Shown: positions 1 to 10,042 of the stretch, piece after piece
How positions within the stretch are numbered: position 1 is the stretch's first letter
Layout of the letters: every line of letters starts with the position of its first letter
NCBI RefSeq assembly: GCF_950023065.1
Contig: NC_088680.1
Coordinates: 40,536,559-40,600,558, forward strand
Length of the DNA stretch: 64,000 bases
Reading direction: 5' to 3'
Origin: Planococcus citri
Taxonomy: Eukaryota; Arthropoda; Insecta; Hemiptera; Pseudococcidae
Made by a program: the position numbers and the translations under genes
Notes under the pieces: generated by a model
Told to the model about the DNA's origin: nothing
What the model saw: the letters and a program-made list of their open reading frames with translations, nothing else
The model's database searches: none

Positions 1-1048
1 CAACTACACAATACCTGAAGTAAGTATTATAAGTCATGAATTCATGGGAAAGTGCGGATATTTAAATCCTGTTTAAAACGCAAAACAAAACTGAAAGTTT
101 TCTATTTTTATAACTTTTTAAATAAAATTATTGAAATGCAAAAAAAAACTGACTGGAAAATTTGAAAAAGACATGATTTTTATTTTTTTTAAATGTTTAA
201 AACTCAATTTTCTTTTTTGTTTTTGGATCTAATTATTAATAAAAATGATCAATTAATTCAAAATCATCGCTCTAGTTTCAGCAAACGTCAAGATATGAGC
301 GCAGACCTAAAAATGTAAATAATCCTGCTGACAGTGATTCAGATTAGTTCATCAAATAGTTCATTCAAGTTTGTAATATAGTTAGATAGATGTTTGTATC
401 AAGTTGTTGAAATAAAGTTGTATTTTTTTAACGTTTTATGTTCTTTTATAAGCTGCATCGAAAATTTTTTGATGTACAAATTGGTTATATTTAATCGCTT
501 AGTTGAACAGGAAAATAATTTCATCGTCGCATCGCATTTTCGAAAAAAATATTCAATAATTTTTATTTATTCTTTGAAATTTGTTATTTGATATTGATTT
601 TTATGGTGCCAAAAGTGAATGCCTTGGGGGTCCTGGAGTTGAAATTAGTAATCCAAAATTGTCTCAACTTCGGTCACAGTATTGTAACCATCGTTTTTTT
701 TTTTTTTTAAGAAAGAAAACCATCATTGTCTTTTATTCTACCTCATTAGTCTCGAATATTTAAAAAAAAAACACCAAAAGTTACGTATTTCAATATTTTA
801 AAAAAATTACAAGGTACAAAAATGTTCATACATTATGTATCTTCAACGTCGGTACATTACTATTACAATACATATAATTCGTTTTCAAACCAGATGCACG
901 TTAAAACATACTATCACAAGTGAAAATCACAAGTTTCTACATTAAAAGTTATCACTTATCAGTCAATTGCAATTTATGATGAATACTAAAATCATTAAAT
1001 ATAAAAGAAAATACCAGAAAAGCAAAATGTAACTCGTGTTACAGCCAC
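1..1048. other. AT-rich region left of the Fic gene
   Basis: No supported exon, RNA gene or recognisable element. It contains poly-A/T runs and should hold the Fic 3' UTR (minus strand), but no convincing polyadenylation signal could be placed. Confidence 0.5.
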
Positions 1049-2841
1049 CTACGATACGAGTAGATCAACATACATTTGTAATGATTCTTCAATGCATTCC
1101 AGTAAAAAACTATAAATCGGCGAGTAATTGTCAAGTCTACGAGCGGCGTGTAGCGATCCACAATAGCTATGAAAAGAAAAAAAAATCATTAGGTACCTAC
1201 AAATTTAAATTGCGATAAGTATAAACTAGATAACTTTTTGAAATGTATATTTACTCTGATGTACGATCATGCGGAATTATAACGAACGGGAAATTTATTT
1301 TTCTGAGAGTAGCGTCTAACAACACGCGGCTGCACCTTCCATTCCCATCCTGGAAGGGGTGCGTCAAGACAAACCGTACTTTAGCTTTCATAGCAGTAAA
1401 TACTACTGTTTCTTCGTCTTCTCTCGACACAGATCTTAACATACGAATCACTTCTTCCAATTCTTCTTCGATTCTTGAAGGCTCCGTCGCTGTACACCTA
1501 GCAATCGTTGAGCTAATGAAAACGTCTTGGCTTCGAAATACGCCGACTTCCTCACAGTCTGGTTCCAGCATTCTATGGATCTCTCTCAAATAGAAAAGTG
1601 ATGCGTGGTCACTAATAAAATGATGAAAAAAAACAAGGTAAATATTACCTGTATACTCGTACTAAAAATGAAAAATTGAAAGTAAATTAAAATATACGTA
1701 CAAATTATCAACCGCATATTGCGAAGCTGTCAATATACTTCCGAGTGAAGCATCATCTACCGGCTCGTTCTCAATAAGTAGAGAATGGCGCGCGTACTGT
1801 AATAAGAAAAAAGAAAATTAACGATAAAATTCGATAGAACATTTAGAGAATGAAATTATCATACGAGTACATACATCAACACTATTGATCAGTTTAGCTC
1901 TTTGTAGCTGGCTTTCATCTGCATTTTTCTCCATATCTTTGACGCGGTGGAAAAAAGACACTATGTGCGTTAACTTTGGCTCAACTGCAACATTATATGA
2001 TAACAGGTTAAATGTAAACCAATCAAATCAATAAATCAAGCGGTAGTATATATACTTACGGCAGCTGCAAAGTTGACTGAACGAGCTTTCACAGTGGTGG
2101 TACATGCCTTTCTTTACCCAAATGACTATCAAAATTTGAAGAAAAAAATTGACTTATTAAAAAAATTCTGATAAATTAGCTGTATATTAATACGAGCTCA
2201 GTTTGCATACCATCTTCAGGCTCTGAAACTGTAGGCGAACTATGCGGTTGTTCTGATCCTTGTAGAGGAACACTAGTTTGACCAGGTGCGATGGGTGAAC
2301 TCTGTGACGTTTCTTCAGGTATCGATGCACATTCTACATCGTCAGAGGGTAATTGAATATTGGCTATTGCAGTGGGAGATTGTACGTCGTTAGAAGGTAA
2401 TTGAATATCAGCTACTGTGACGCTAGTAGGCGAATCAGCAGGCAAACGAATTTCAGCTATTGCGTCGGATAATTGTACATTGTCGGAGGGCAACTCGATA
2501 TCAGCTATTGCAGCGGATGTTTGTAAATCATCCGAGGGCAACTGGATATTAGCGATGTCTTCGTCGTTAACTGGGAAGGACGCTTGTTCGTTGGAAGTTT
2601 TATTTTCATACACATTATTCGTCTCAACAGGTTCAGCTTCGGCGGCGCTGGCTTCGACACTACTTTCATCGTCCACGACATCTCTGCAAATACGATTTCA
2701 TAATTATGATGCTGAAATATACACGAACCACTTCGAATAGAAAATTTTTACATACGAGGAAGGTTCGGGTGATCGTTGAGGGCAAGTTTTCAATTTTTGA
2801 AATTCTCCATTCTTCGATTTACTACCGCTGTTCTTTTTCAT
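1049..2841 (-). CDS. Fic-domain protein (protein AMPylase), complete, 7 exons
   Basis: Coding exons in transcript order: 2841-2756, 2683-2211, 2125-2060, 1984-1875, 1796-1702, 1611-1255, 1166-1049. All junctions are GT-AG and all phases agree, giving 434 aa ending in TAG. The ATG at 2841 directly follows an in-frame TGA. Residues 30-186 are acidic and low-complexity, with five 16-residue repeats. Residues 250-255 read SLLIEN, fitting the (S/T)xxxE(G/N) inhibitory motif of class II Fic proteins. GVFR (300-303) precedes the core, and residues 361-372 read HPFQDGNGRCSR, the Fic signature with catalytic His361. The last exon adds a helical tail starting SDYCGSLHAARRL, matching the end of Fic folds. 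Fic enzymes usually move AMP from ATP to Ser/Thr/Tyr of target proteins. No signal peptide, membrane helix or TPR is visible, unlike animal FICD of the ER, so a cytosolic or nuclear role is inferred. Substrate unknown. Confidence 0.93.
2323..2556 (-). repeat. In-frame 48-bp minisatellite in the Fic gene (5 units)
   Basis: Five imperfect copies of a 16-residue unit cover residues 72-149 of the Fic protein. Each has a core like IADIELPSDN or IANIQLPSDD followed by a variable S/T-rich spacer. The units keep frame, with small length changes of whole codons. The repeat is acidic and probably disordered; it could be a linker or a docking array. Confidence 0.85.
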
Positions 2842-5839
2842 ATTCAGTTCTGAAAAATAAACATTGGTCAAAATTTGGCGAAAGTAACTTCAGAAATGAA
2901 AATATACTCAATAAATAACGATCCACAATCGAAAAATATCAGAACCCGTCAAATATGATGAAATAAAACTATGTATGTAGCAGAATTTCTATTAGTTTAC
3001 AGCATCTTTCTACTTCCACTCAAATGGGACAAATGTACCTAGATTGATAAGATGCAAGCATACGAATACTTAGCAATAAGAGAAAACATGACATTGCTTC
3101 AATATTTCTTATTTTGTATCATTCATTCCGCTTATTTATGGCGCGAGTTCTATACTTACTTGACTAAAAAATAAATAACTTGTGTTTGTACTTACCTTAT
3201 ACAGTAAATCGAGCCAGATCCGAGTACGTCCTTTAAATAGTGAATTTGTGGATATATATGTACTTTATATTTTATGCAGATCACTGAAAAAATTAAAACG
3301 TAAGAAAAAGTTAAATTGAAATTCAACAATTACCGCCATTTCGTGATAAGAATACCACACGGCACAAGCGTATCACACGCGTTATTTCTTCCGTTACCGT
3401 TGCAATTATTTTTCTTTTTGCATGCGGGATGCGTAACAGCCGTTCATTTCGTTCATGCCGTTCTTTTGAAAATTTTTATTTTATTTTAATATTTTTAATG
3501 ATTTTTGAATAATTGATTTTGATTTTCAATATTTTCATCAAACTTTTTTACAATTTTTTATTTTTTTCAATGTTCAAAATCCATCAAACATTTCAACTTG
3601 ACATCATTCATTTATCTGCGATCTTTTACGTGACAATTATTTATCTATATCAAAATGCAATAAAATTTCGTCTATCGATACAATTTTGAATTTTTAAGTT
3701 TCACCGTTTCACTTATACTAGTTATACTGTATAGTGTATACTCTATACTATACTGTATACTTACTATACAATCATATAATATTATGTATCAACCTGTTTT
3801 ATAAAGCACAAAAACATAAAATTCATTTAATGAGATTGCTCAGAATTCTCAGTAGGTGTAACCGTGTAGGTACACGCGGTACACGGGTGTTTCACTTTCA
3901 ACTTTCATTCAAGTTAACTGTAAACTGTAAAGTCAACTGTTTGAAATCAAAATTTTATTGTGAATGATTCATTTTTTACTGCGAGCTGTAGGATAGCTAT
4001 TATGATTGTTGGAAAGTTATTTAGGACTGGTTCAAAGTTGTGAAAACAGTCGCGAGGAGTAAAAACCAATCAAATGTGAATTGAAATTGCTCGAAATTTT
4101 GCAGTGAGTAGTGAGCACCTAAGCGGTCTACTTGAAAAGCATAATATTCTTCATATTTTTATTCTCTTTACTTCGATCTTTTTTCTCGGAACTTTAGCTT
4201 TTTTCACTGTTCAAAATGTCAGAAGTGAAGTGATTGAAGTAAAAGCACGCTCGCCTACCTTTACGTTTCTTTATCTTGCGGAAAAAACACTCACTTAAGT
4301 AGGTACATTCTTCATTCTTCCTAAAAATTGTTTTAAAAAATTTTGATGAGTTTTGGCGGTTTTTTTTAATTTTCTCATGCAAAGGTTTTTCTTTTAAAAA
4401 CTTTTTCGCACAGCGTCTACATTTTTTTTCTTTAACTTGGCCATTTTTTTTTTGCTTTTAAAGCATTTTTTGGGGATGTCATACTTTTCAAAAATTTAAA
4501 ACTCATTTTCTGCAGAATTTATTTTGAATTATGAAAATGAATTTCAAATTTTGAATCTTATCGAGTTATCGAGTGCTCAAAGAAAAGTATTTTGTGAATT
4601 TTGAAGGAAAAAAAAGTCGATTTGATAATTTCCAAAATAAACTTTGTTTCTTTCAAAATTCACGAAAAATGAATTCTGAAACTAAATTTTGAATTTTTTG
4701 GAAAGTATCGAGTGTTTAAGGAAAAGTAAAAGCAATATATGTTTCTCACATTTATTTTCTGAATTTATTTTGTGTAAATTTTAAAAAAGAAAATCAATTT
4801 GATAAATTTCAATTTTTCGTTTCTTAATTCACGAAAAATGAATTCTGAAAATGAATTTTGAAGCATCACATCACAAGTGTTTGTAGAAAAGTAATTCCAA
4901 AAAAATTGATTTTTCGTCAATTCCAAAAAACAACTTTTCTGGAATTATCAAACGGCTGTTTAGAAAAAAATCTAAAAAAATTGAAATAAAAAATTGAAAA
5001 ATCACTTCAAAAAGAAAACAAAATGCATACTTATGTTTGATTATTTTTGAATGAACGAAACATCAATTTTTTTGGAAATTATCAAGTGCTGTTTGTATTC
5101 CTTAATCCCAAAGTTCATGAAATTTGAATGGGTACAATGATACATCACCAATCACCATAATCATTAATTAATTATACTCGTACGAGTCGTACGTACCACC
5201 TGAGTTGACTAATTCAGCTAGGTACCTATTCAGGGTATTCTTTACTATTGACTTTTTTCGCTTCAAACATTTTTAGAACACTCAAGTGAAGATTTTACAA
5301 AATCAGCTCAATCAATCGCCCCCCCCCCCTAGGCAAATTTCGGATTTTCGCCATTTCCAGAGTCCAGATCCAGACACCAGACATAAAAAAAAATCAAAAA
5401 ATGAAATTTAAATGAAAATGTAAAATGTTAGGATTAGGAAGGAGTAGTGAACCGATGCACCAGAAAAAAGAATCATACAGGCCATCTCAGATTGTGATTT
5501 GTTACGCATCCCGCGTTCAATAAAAATTGATTCTTCTGATTAGGAAAGGAATTCACCTTATAAAATTCACCACTTTGATTTGATAATTGATTTGGCGCCC
5601 AGAGAAGCATTAATTAATTTTGATCAAAAATTTAAAATTTGATGTGAAATTTCATGTTTTATTAGATTTTTTATAAGTTGATTAGTTGTAAAATCTGTGT
5701 ACTCAATATTTCATTAGAGTAATCATCACTGTTCTTCTGGCTGCTTACCATCACTGTTTTGCTATTCAAGTTATCAGTCCGTATTACCGCTGTGCCTACA
5801 GATGTACTAATTTCCGAATAATATGCGCATAGATGAATA
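2842..5839. other. Divergent intergenic region between Fic (-) and ETAA1-like (+)
   Basis: Holds the 5' UTR of the Fic gene: its first coding exon is preceded by a good acceptor (TTATTTTTCAG ending at 2848), so an untranslated first exon must lie upstream on the minus strand. Also contains alternating TATACT/TATACTG words near 3715-3775, a C tract near 5321, the repeats described separately, and no other coding sequence that I can support. Confidence 0.5.
4545..5100. repeat. Degenerate tandem repeat, about 170-bp unit
   Basis: Blocks containing TATCGAGTG(T/C)TCAAAG or close variants, then AATCAATTTGATAA, then ACGAAAAATGAATTCTGAAA recur about every 170 bases (near 4560-4685, 4705-4855, and a weaker third copy). 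Non-coding. Confidence 0.6.
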
Positions 5840-7555
5840 ATGGAGCTTGGTTCAAAATCTAAAAAACGTTTCCAACTCAAGAGTTCTAGACAAGATCGAA
5901 ATGAATCACGCAATTGGTTCGATTGCACCGACGATAAAGGTACGTAGCTTTGAAGTGTTTTTCATATGTAGTTCAAAAATACGTTATTTGAATCTTAATT
6001 TGATTAATTAGGTCCTACTATTGGTGAAGACGACGGTAATTTTGGAACATTCTCTAGGACGAATGTTGTGAAAACTCCCGTTAGGCCGCTGAAAGCTAAA
6101 ACCGCTTCGCCTATAGCTCATACTTTATCACCTCAGTTCAGGGTAGGCTGGAATGATGGATCTCAAAAAAGTCAAAAAAGTGTTTGTGGTTAGTGAAATT
6201 TCACATTGTTGCTACCAAAATGTAATTTCTGAATCACTAATTTGAAACCGACTTGTGTTTAGATATGGGCAGTCCGGTGAGTGCGATACCTGCGCGTAGA
6301 AAAATTAGACGATGTCCAGAAAATTTACTAGCTAAGATATCACCACCTGCGGTTGAACCTAAAGACTCACGAAAAACTGAAGGAAATTCGTGTGATATTT
6401 TACAATGCATCAATTGGGCTAAAAGTTTAATAGGTAAAAGTTTATCTGTTCTTTTGAAAACACCATAAACAAAAATTATTGTATGTAAAATGAATAATAT
6501 TTATCATGCCCATTATTTTGCAGAATCGAGCAATTTTCAATCACCAATTGAAGAAACACCCGAAGTGCCCGATAAAAAAATCGCCGAGATTACGGAATCA
6601 ATCAAAGATACTAGTCTCGATATAGCTCTCGATGATTCATCCAATGAGCTAATGATTATGTGCAGTCAAGCAATCGAAGAAAGTGTTTCCTCGGGAAAAC
6701 TTACATTGGAAAATAAGAAATCGCAATCTGAAAAGCACCACATTACCCCGATTCGCGATAACAATCCGAGTAAACGATTTAGGCCGCAGTTCGCTTCGAG
6801 TACCAAATCAGATGTTGCTAATTTCGATCGTAGATTGAACGATTCGCATCCGAAATCGAACAATGTTTCTAGTAGGCCTATGAATACTCCTACTAAAATA
6901 CCGCTGCTTGTTTCTCAAACTGCATCTTCGAAAAATCTACTAAACGTCGATGGTATTTTCAAACGACCTAATCAATCAGGTGCGAATAATAATAGCGAGA
7001 ATTTTAAAGATTTTAATAAAAATGTCACAAATTCCGGAACCTTTCGCTATTCTCGTGAATCGAGGAAAGAAAACGAGATGGTATCTCCATTTGCGACTCC
7101 TACTCCAGTATCAAATCAATCTTTATCGGGTATGTTGAATTATTATTATTGCTTTGAAAATAACGAGATGACTGTTTATTTATGAAATTTGTGTATTTCA
7201 GATTTGTCCAACATCGATATCAAATCTCATTTGGACGACGAAGATGAAATATTTTGTTCTTTGGATTTCAATTTTTTGGATTCACTTCAGACGAAACCAA
7301 GTTCGTTCTCTATTTTGTATTATTTTTTTAATGATGTGAAAAATATGTTACTTTATGGTTTCTTTTTCTATAGTTGTACAACCGAAGCCTGCGTCGAAAC
7401 CTACAACGAACGAAATAAAACCACAAATAAAGAATAAGGAGTCTGTTAAACTTGACACTAAACCTTTAGTTACCAAGTACACTAAGCAAGAAATTGAAAA
7501 ACGTCGCCTCGAGGCAAAAAAACGACTACTTCTTAAAAAGCATAAATCGATGTAG
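5840..7555 (+). CDS. ETAA1-like ATR-activator protein, complete, 6 exons
   Basis: Exons 5840-5939, 6012-6188, 6263-6433, 6524-7129, 7202-7300 and 7374-7555; every intron is GT-AG and phase 1, giving 444 aa ending in TAG. An in-frame TGA (5834-5836) precedes the ATG. The protein is mostly disordered. Residues 420-440 read YTKQEIEKRRLEAKKRL onward, like the basic RPA32-binding helix of ETAA1, TIPIN, SMARCAL1 and UNG. Residues 64-82 contain ASPIAH and then VGWND; together with SPVSAI and the ENLLAKISPP stretch of exon 3 they recall the ATR-activating region of ETAA1, which depends on a tryptophan. An acidic segment (DDEDEIF) lies in exon 5. ETAA1 binds RPA-coated single-stranded DNA and stimulates ATR-ATRIP under replication stress. 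The gene model is strong; the family call is inference from short motifs. The protein is about half the length of human ETAA1. Confidence 0.6.
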
Positions 7556-7757
7556 TATTATTTTGCATATTCTGTTTTTAATTGTTTGTGTGGAATTCTT
7601 CGTGGACTTTATTATCGCTTGGACTATTTTTTAAGTTTGTGGTAGATTTTTTAGTTAGTTTTTTGTGTGTGTAAACCTATGTATGTATATAAGTCGTAAG
7701 TTTTCAGTGTTTGTTTGTCCCATGTATTGTATACCTACATTTTTTTGTTGGAGATGT

Positions 7758-7763
7758 AATAAA
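7758..7763 (+). terminator. Polyadenylation signal of the ETAA1-like gene
   Basis: AATAAA about 200 bases after the TAG at 7553-7555, followed by T/G-rich sequence typical of a downstream element. Confidence 0.65.
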
Positions 7764-9762
7764 TAATTTTTGTTGTTTGATCTTTTTACCTAAAAAGCTG
7801 TTATTCGTGCTAAAATAAGTTACAAAGATAAACAGGAAAATTTTCGAATTGATTTTACTGTGAGCGTAGGTAACGAATACGACAAAGTTATTGTTTGTTA
7901 TTTTAAAATTTTACCGAAACTTTTCTCAACTTTAATACTTATCAGCTTAACTGAATTTATGCGCCAACGGTGAATTTTTAATCCCTGCTTTTCACCAAGC
8001 TGCTACCTCGTAGGTGAATTGAATATGTATTAAAAGTTAGGTGGAGCGAAAATTTTTTTTCATCAATTATCGAAGTTTTCAACCCCAATTTTAGACGACC
8101 CTGGTGAATGAATTAAAACATACGTCTGACTTGTTACGATGGTAATATTATTTTGACAGCGTTCCACTGCTGTAGTCGTATAGCTTGCTGGAAAATCATC
8201 GTGTCCGACAGCGTTATTCGCTTTTTAAATAGGATTCTGTCGCAAGTAGGTGTACGATGATGGGTGTTAAATTTTATATAAATAGACCAGATCCATTAAT
8301 TTATTTATAAATAGCAAATGTAATCCAATTATTGCGCGAATTGTATCAGAAATGCTTACTCTAAATGATAAATGATCGTGTAAATACATTCAAATGTAAG
8401 CTATCGCAGCTTTTATTGAATTTATATAAAATGATTTCACATCAACATATGGTTTAAATGCTCGTATGAAATTTTCTTCTTTCAGATGGTAATTTTTCGA
8501 TGGTGAAAATTTGTCAATAGGTACATATTTTATTGCGATTTGTCATTTTGTGTAGAGAAGAATATTCATTTTCCAAATGAGAAATTATTTAGGTATTTTT
8601 TCGACATACCTACGTCGTAATGTGATACTGAACTGATTCTATTATATAAGTGTCTCTGTCGTTGTTTGATTTCAAATAAATATTTTCAATTAAAGAACAT
8701 CCTTCGAGCAAGTGTTCGATTTTGAAGGAGATAGGTAACAAAAGATGGCTGTAGGAAAATATAGAGAATTTGATACACGCGAAAAAATCGACCTAGAGGC
8801 GCCGTTATTTTATCACTGATAGACAGAAGTTGCGTAAACAAAGTAAAATGATATTGTTAATTTAATTTAATGAAATTACTATTGCTATCTGTAGGTTGGA
8901 GGTTCCATATAGGCCATGAACGAAGTGAAACTTTTCATTTTTTTTCGTGCATAAATCCACTGTTACTGCTCACATGCTTACTTCTACTAAGTATTTAATT
9001 CAAATTTTATTAATGTATCAATATAGATGGTAATTTTTTCTTAAAATTCGATCCTTGATCCTAATAATGGTTTGTGGTTTGATGCCACGGTGTCTACTTG
9101 GCTGTCTTTTTGCATTCTTAAATATAGCTGGCTACCTTTTGATGAAAGATCAATTATTGGTATGTACTTCGAATTCTTCGTCTTCCATGAAATTCTATTA
9201 CATTCGAATTGGGTATTTGGAATTTTCGATTTTCTTCGAATTAGTTTTAGCGAACGGTTTCTTTTTTTCAAATTTATTCTACCTAGTTCTTGAATTTCTT
9301 GATTCTGAAACATTCAATGTGGTTATGAGAATGTTTCAATTACAATTATTGGAATAGCTGATGAAAGCTGATGTAAGTATTCAATATGGCAAGTTATTTT
9401 TTTCACTTCGTATACTGCATGTATCAAATTTAGGTGTTCATTTTATTTTTCAGTATGTAATAGAGTAGTATAGGTAATGCGAAGCGCATTAACATTAACA
9501 ACGTACTGGTATAAGTACGAAAACTGCGCACGACGTTCGACATTGTTAGATACAAAGGTACGGTAACCATTCTAAATTTTTTCTCATATTTGAATCGCCA
9601 ATACGACTATTAAAAATATTTTTTAAAGCTTACAACCGTACCTAAATTGTTTACAGAACTCGATAATATAATGTGTGAAAAAATTTCAACGAAAACATCT
9701 CCACGCGACTTCTTCTTGTCTACCTTTTTGGAAAAAAAGTGATCGATGAATGCGTGGCTTTG
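7764..9762. other. Intergenic region before PC2
   Basis: No exon could be supported. Overlapping ORFs occur on both strands at 9041-9357; the minus-strand one is rich in K/R/S and the plus-strand ones are hydrophobic, so at least two are shadows, and none has family resemblance or a convincing splice context. Confidence 0.4.
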
Positions 9763-9770
9763 TGACGTCA
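9763..9770. promoter_or_regulatory. Full CRE palindrome upstream of PC2 exon 1
   Basis: A perfect TGACGTCA, the CREB/ATF consensus, lies 78 bases before the PC2 start codon. A TCAGT arthropod-type initiator occurs at 9825-9829. Cyclic-AMP control of a neuroendocrine protease would make sense, but the transcription start is not known, so this is inference. Confidence 0.45.
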
Positions 9771-9847
9771 CAGGTAAGGGTACAACGCGAAGCATGATTC
9801 AATAGTAAAGGCGCGTTCTTCCGTTCAGTTTTGGGTGAATTATCGTC

Positions 9848-10042
9848 ATGAAGAGATGCCGTGGTCTAAAATTCAGCGGCTTATGGCTGCAGTTGATATA
9901 TATCGCTGTAGCCATAAATTTTTTTCGGGAATGTGATGCAGACATTTTCACCAATTCGTTTTTGGTGAGACTTCACGGCAGCCCAGGTAAACATGTGGCT
10001 GATCAAGTCGCCAAAAGGAATGGATTTGATAACCATGGTCCT
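9848..10042 (+). CDS. amon: Prohormone convertase 2 (amontillado-like), coding exon 1
   Basis: PC2 is a calcium-dependent subtilisin-like serine protease of secretory granules that cleaves neuropeptide and hormone precursors at dibasic sites, helped by the chaperone 7B2. This 65-codon exon starts at ATG 9848 and ends at the consensus donor CCT|GTAAGT (10043), phase 0. Residues about 12-26 are a hydrophobic signal-peptide core (WLQLIYIAVAINFF), with cleavage likely near CDA/D. The pro-domain follows: FTNSFLVRLHG, then VADQVAKRNGFDNHGP, a pattern specific to PC2/amontillado among convertases. It reads in frame into the exon at 49697, where the prodomain continues VLGSSNEFHF. The reading frame runs past the donor to a stop at 10091-10093, so an unspliced transcript would make a truncated peptide. 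Confidence 0.93.

Noticed and set aside
9041..9357. Three overlapping ORFs (two plus, one minus) of 73-100 codons
   Set aside because: Mutually exclusive, no family resemblance, no clear splice sites; the hydrophobic plus-strand reading is what the AT-rich complement of a K/R/S frame would give.
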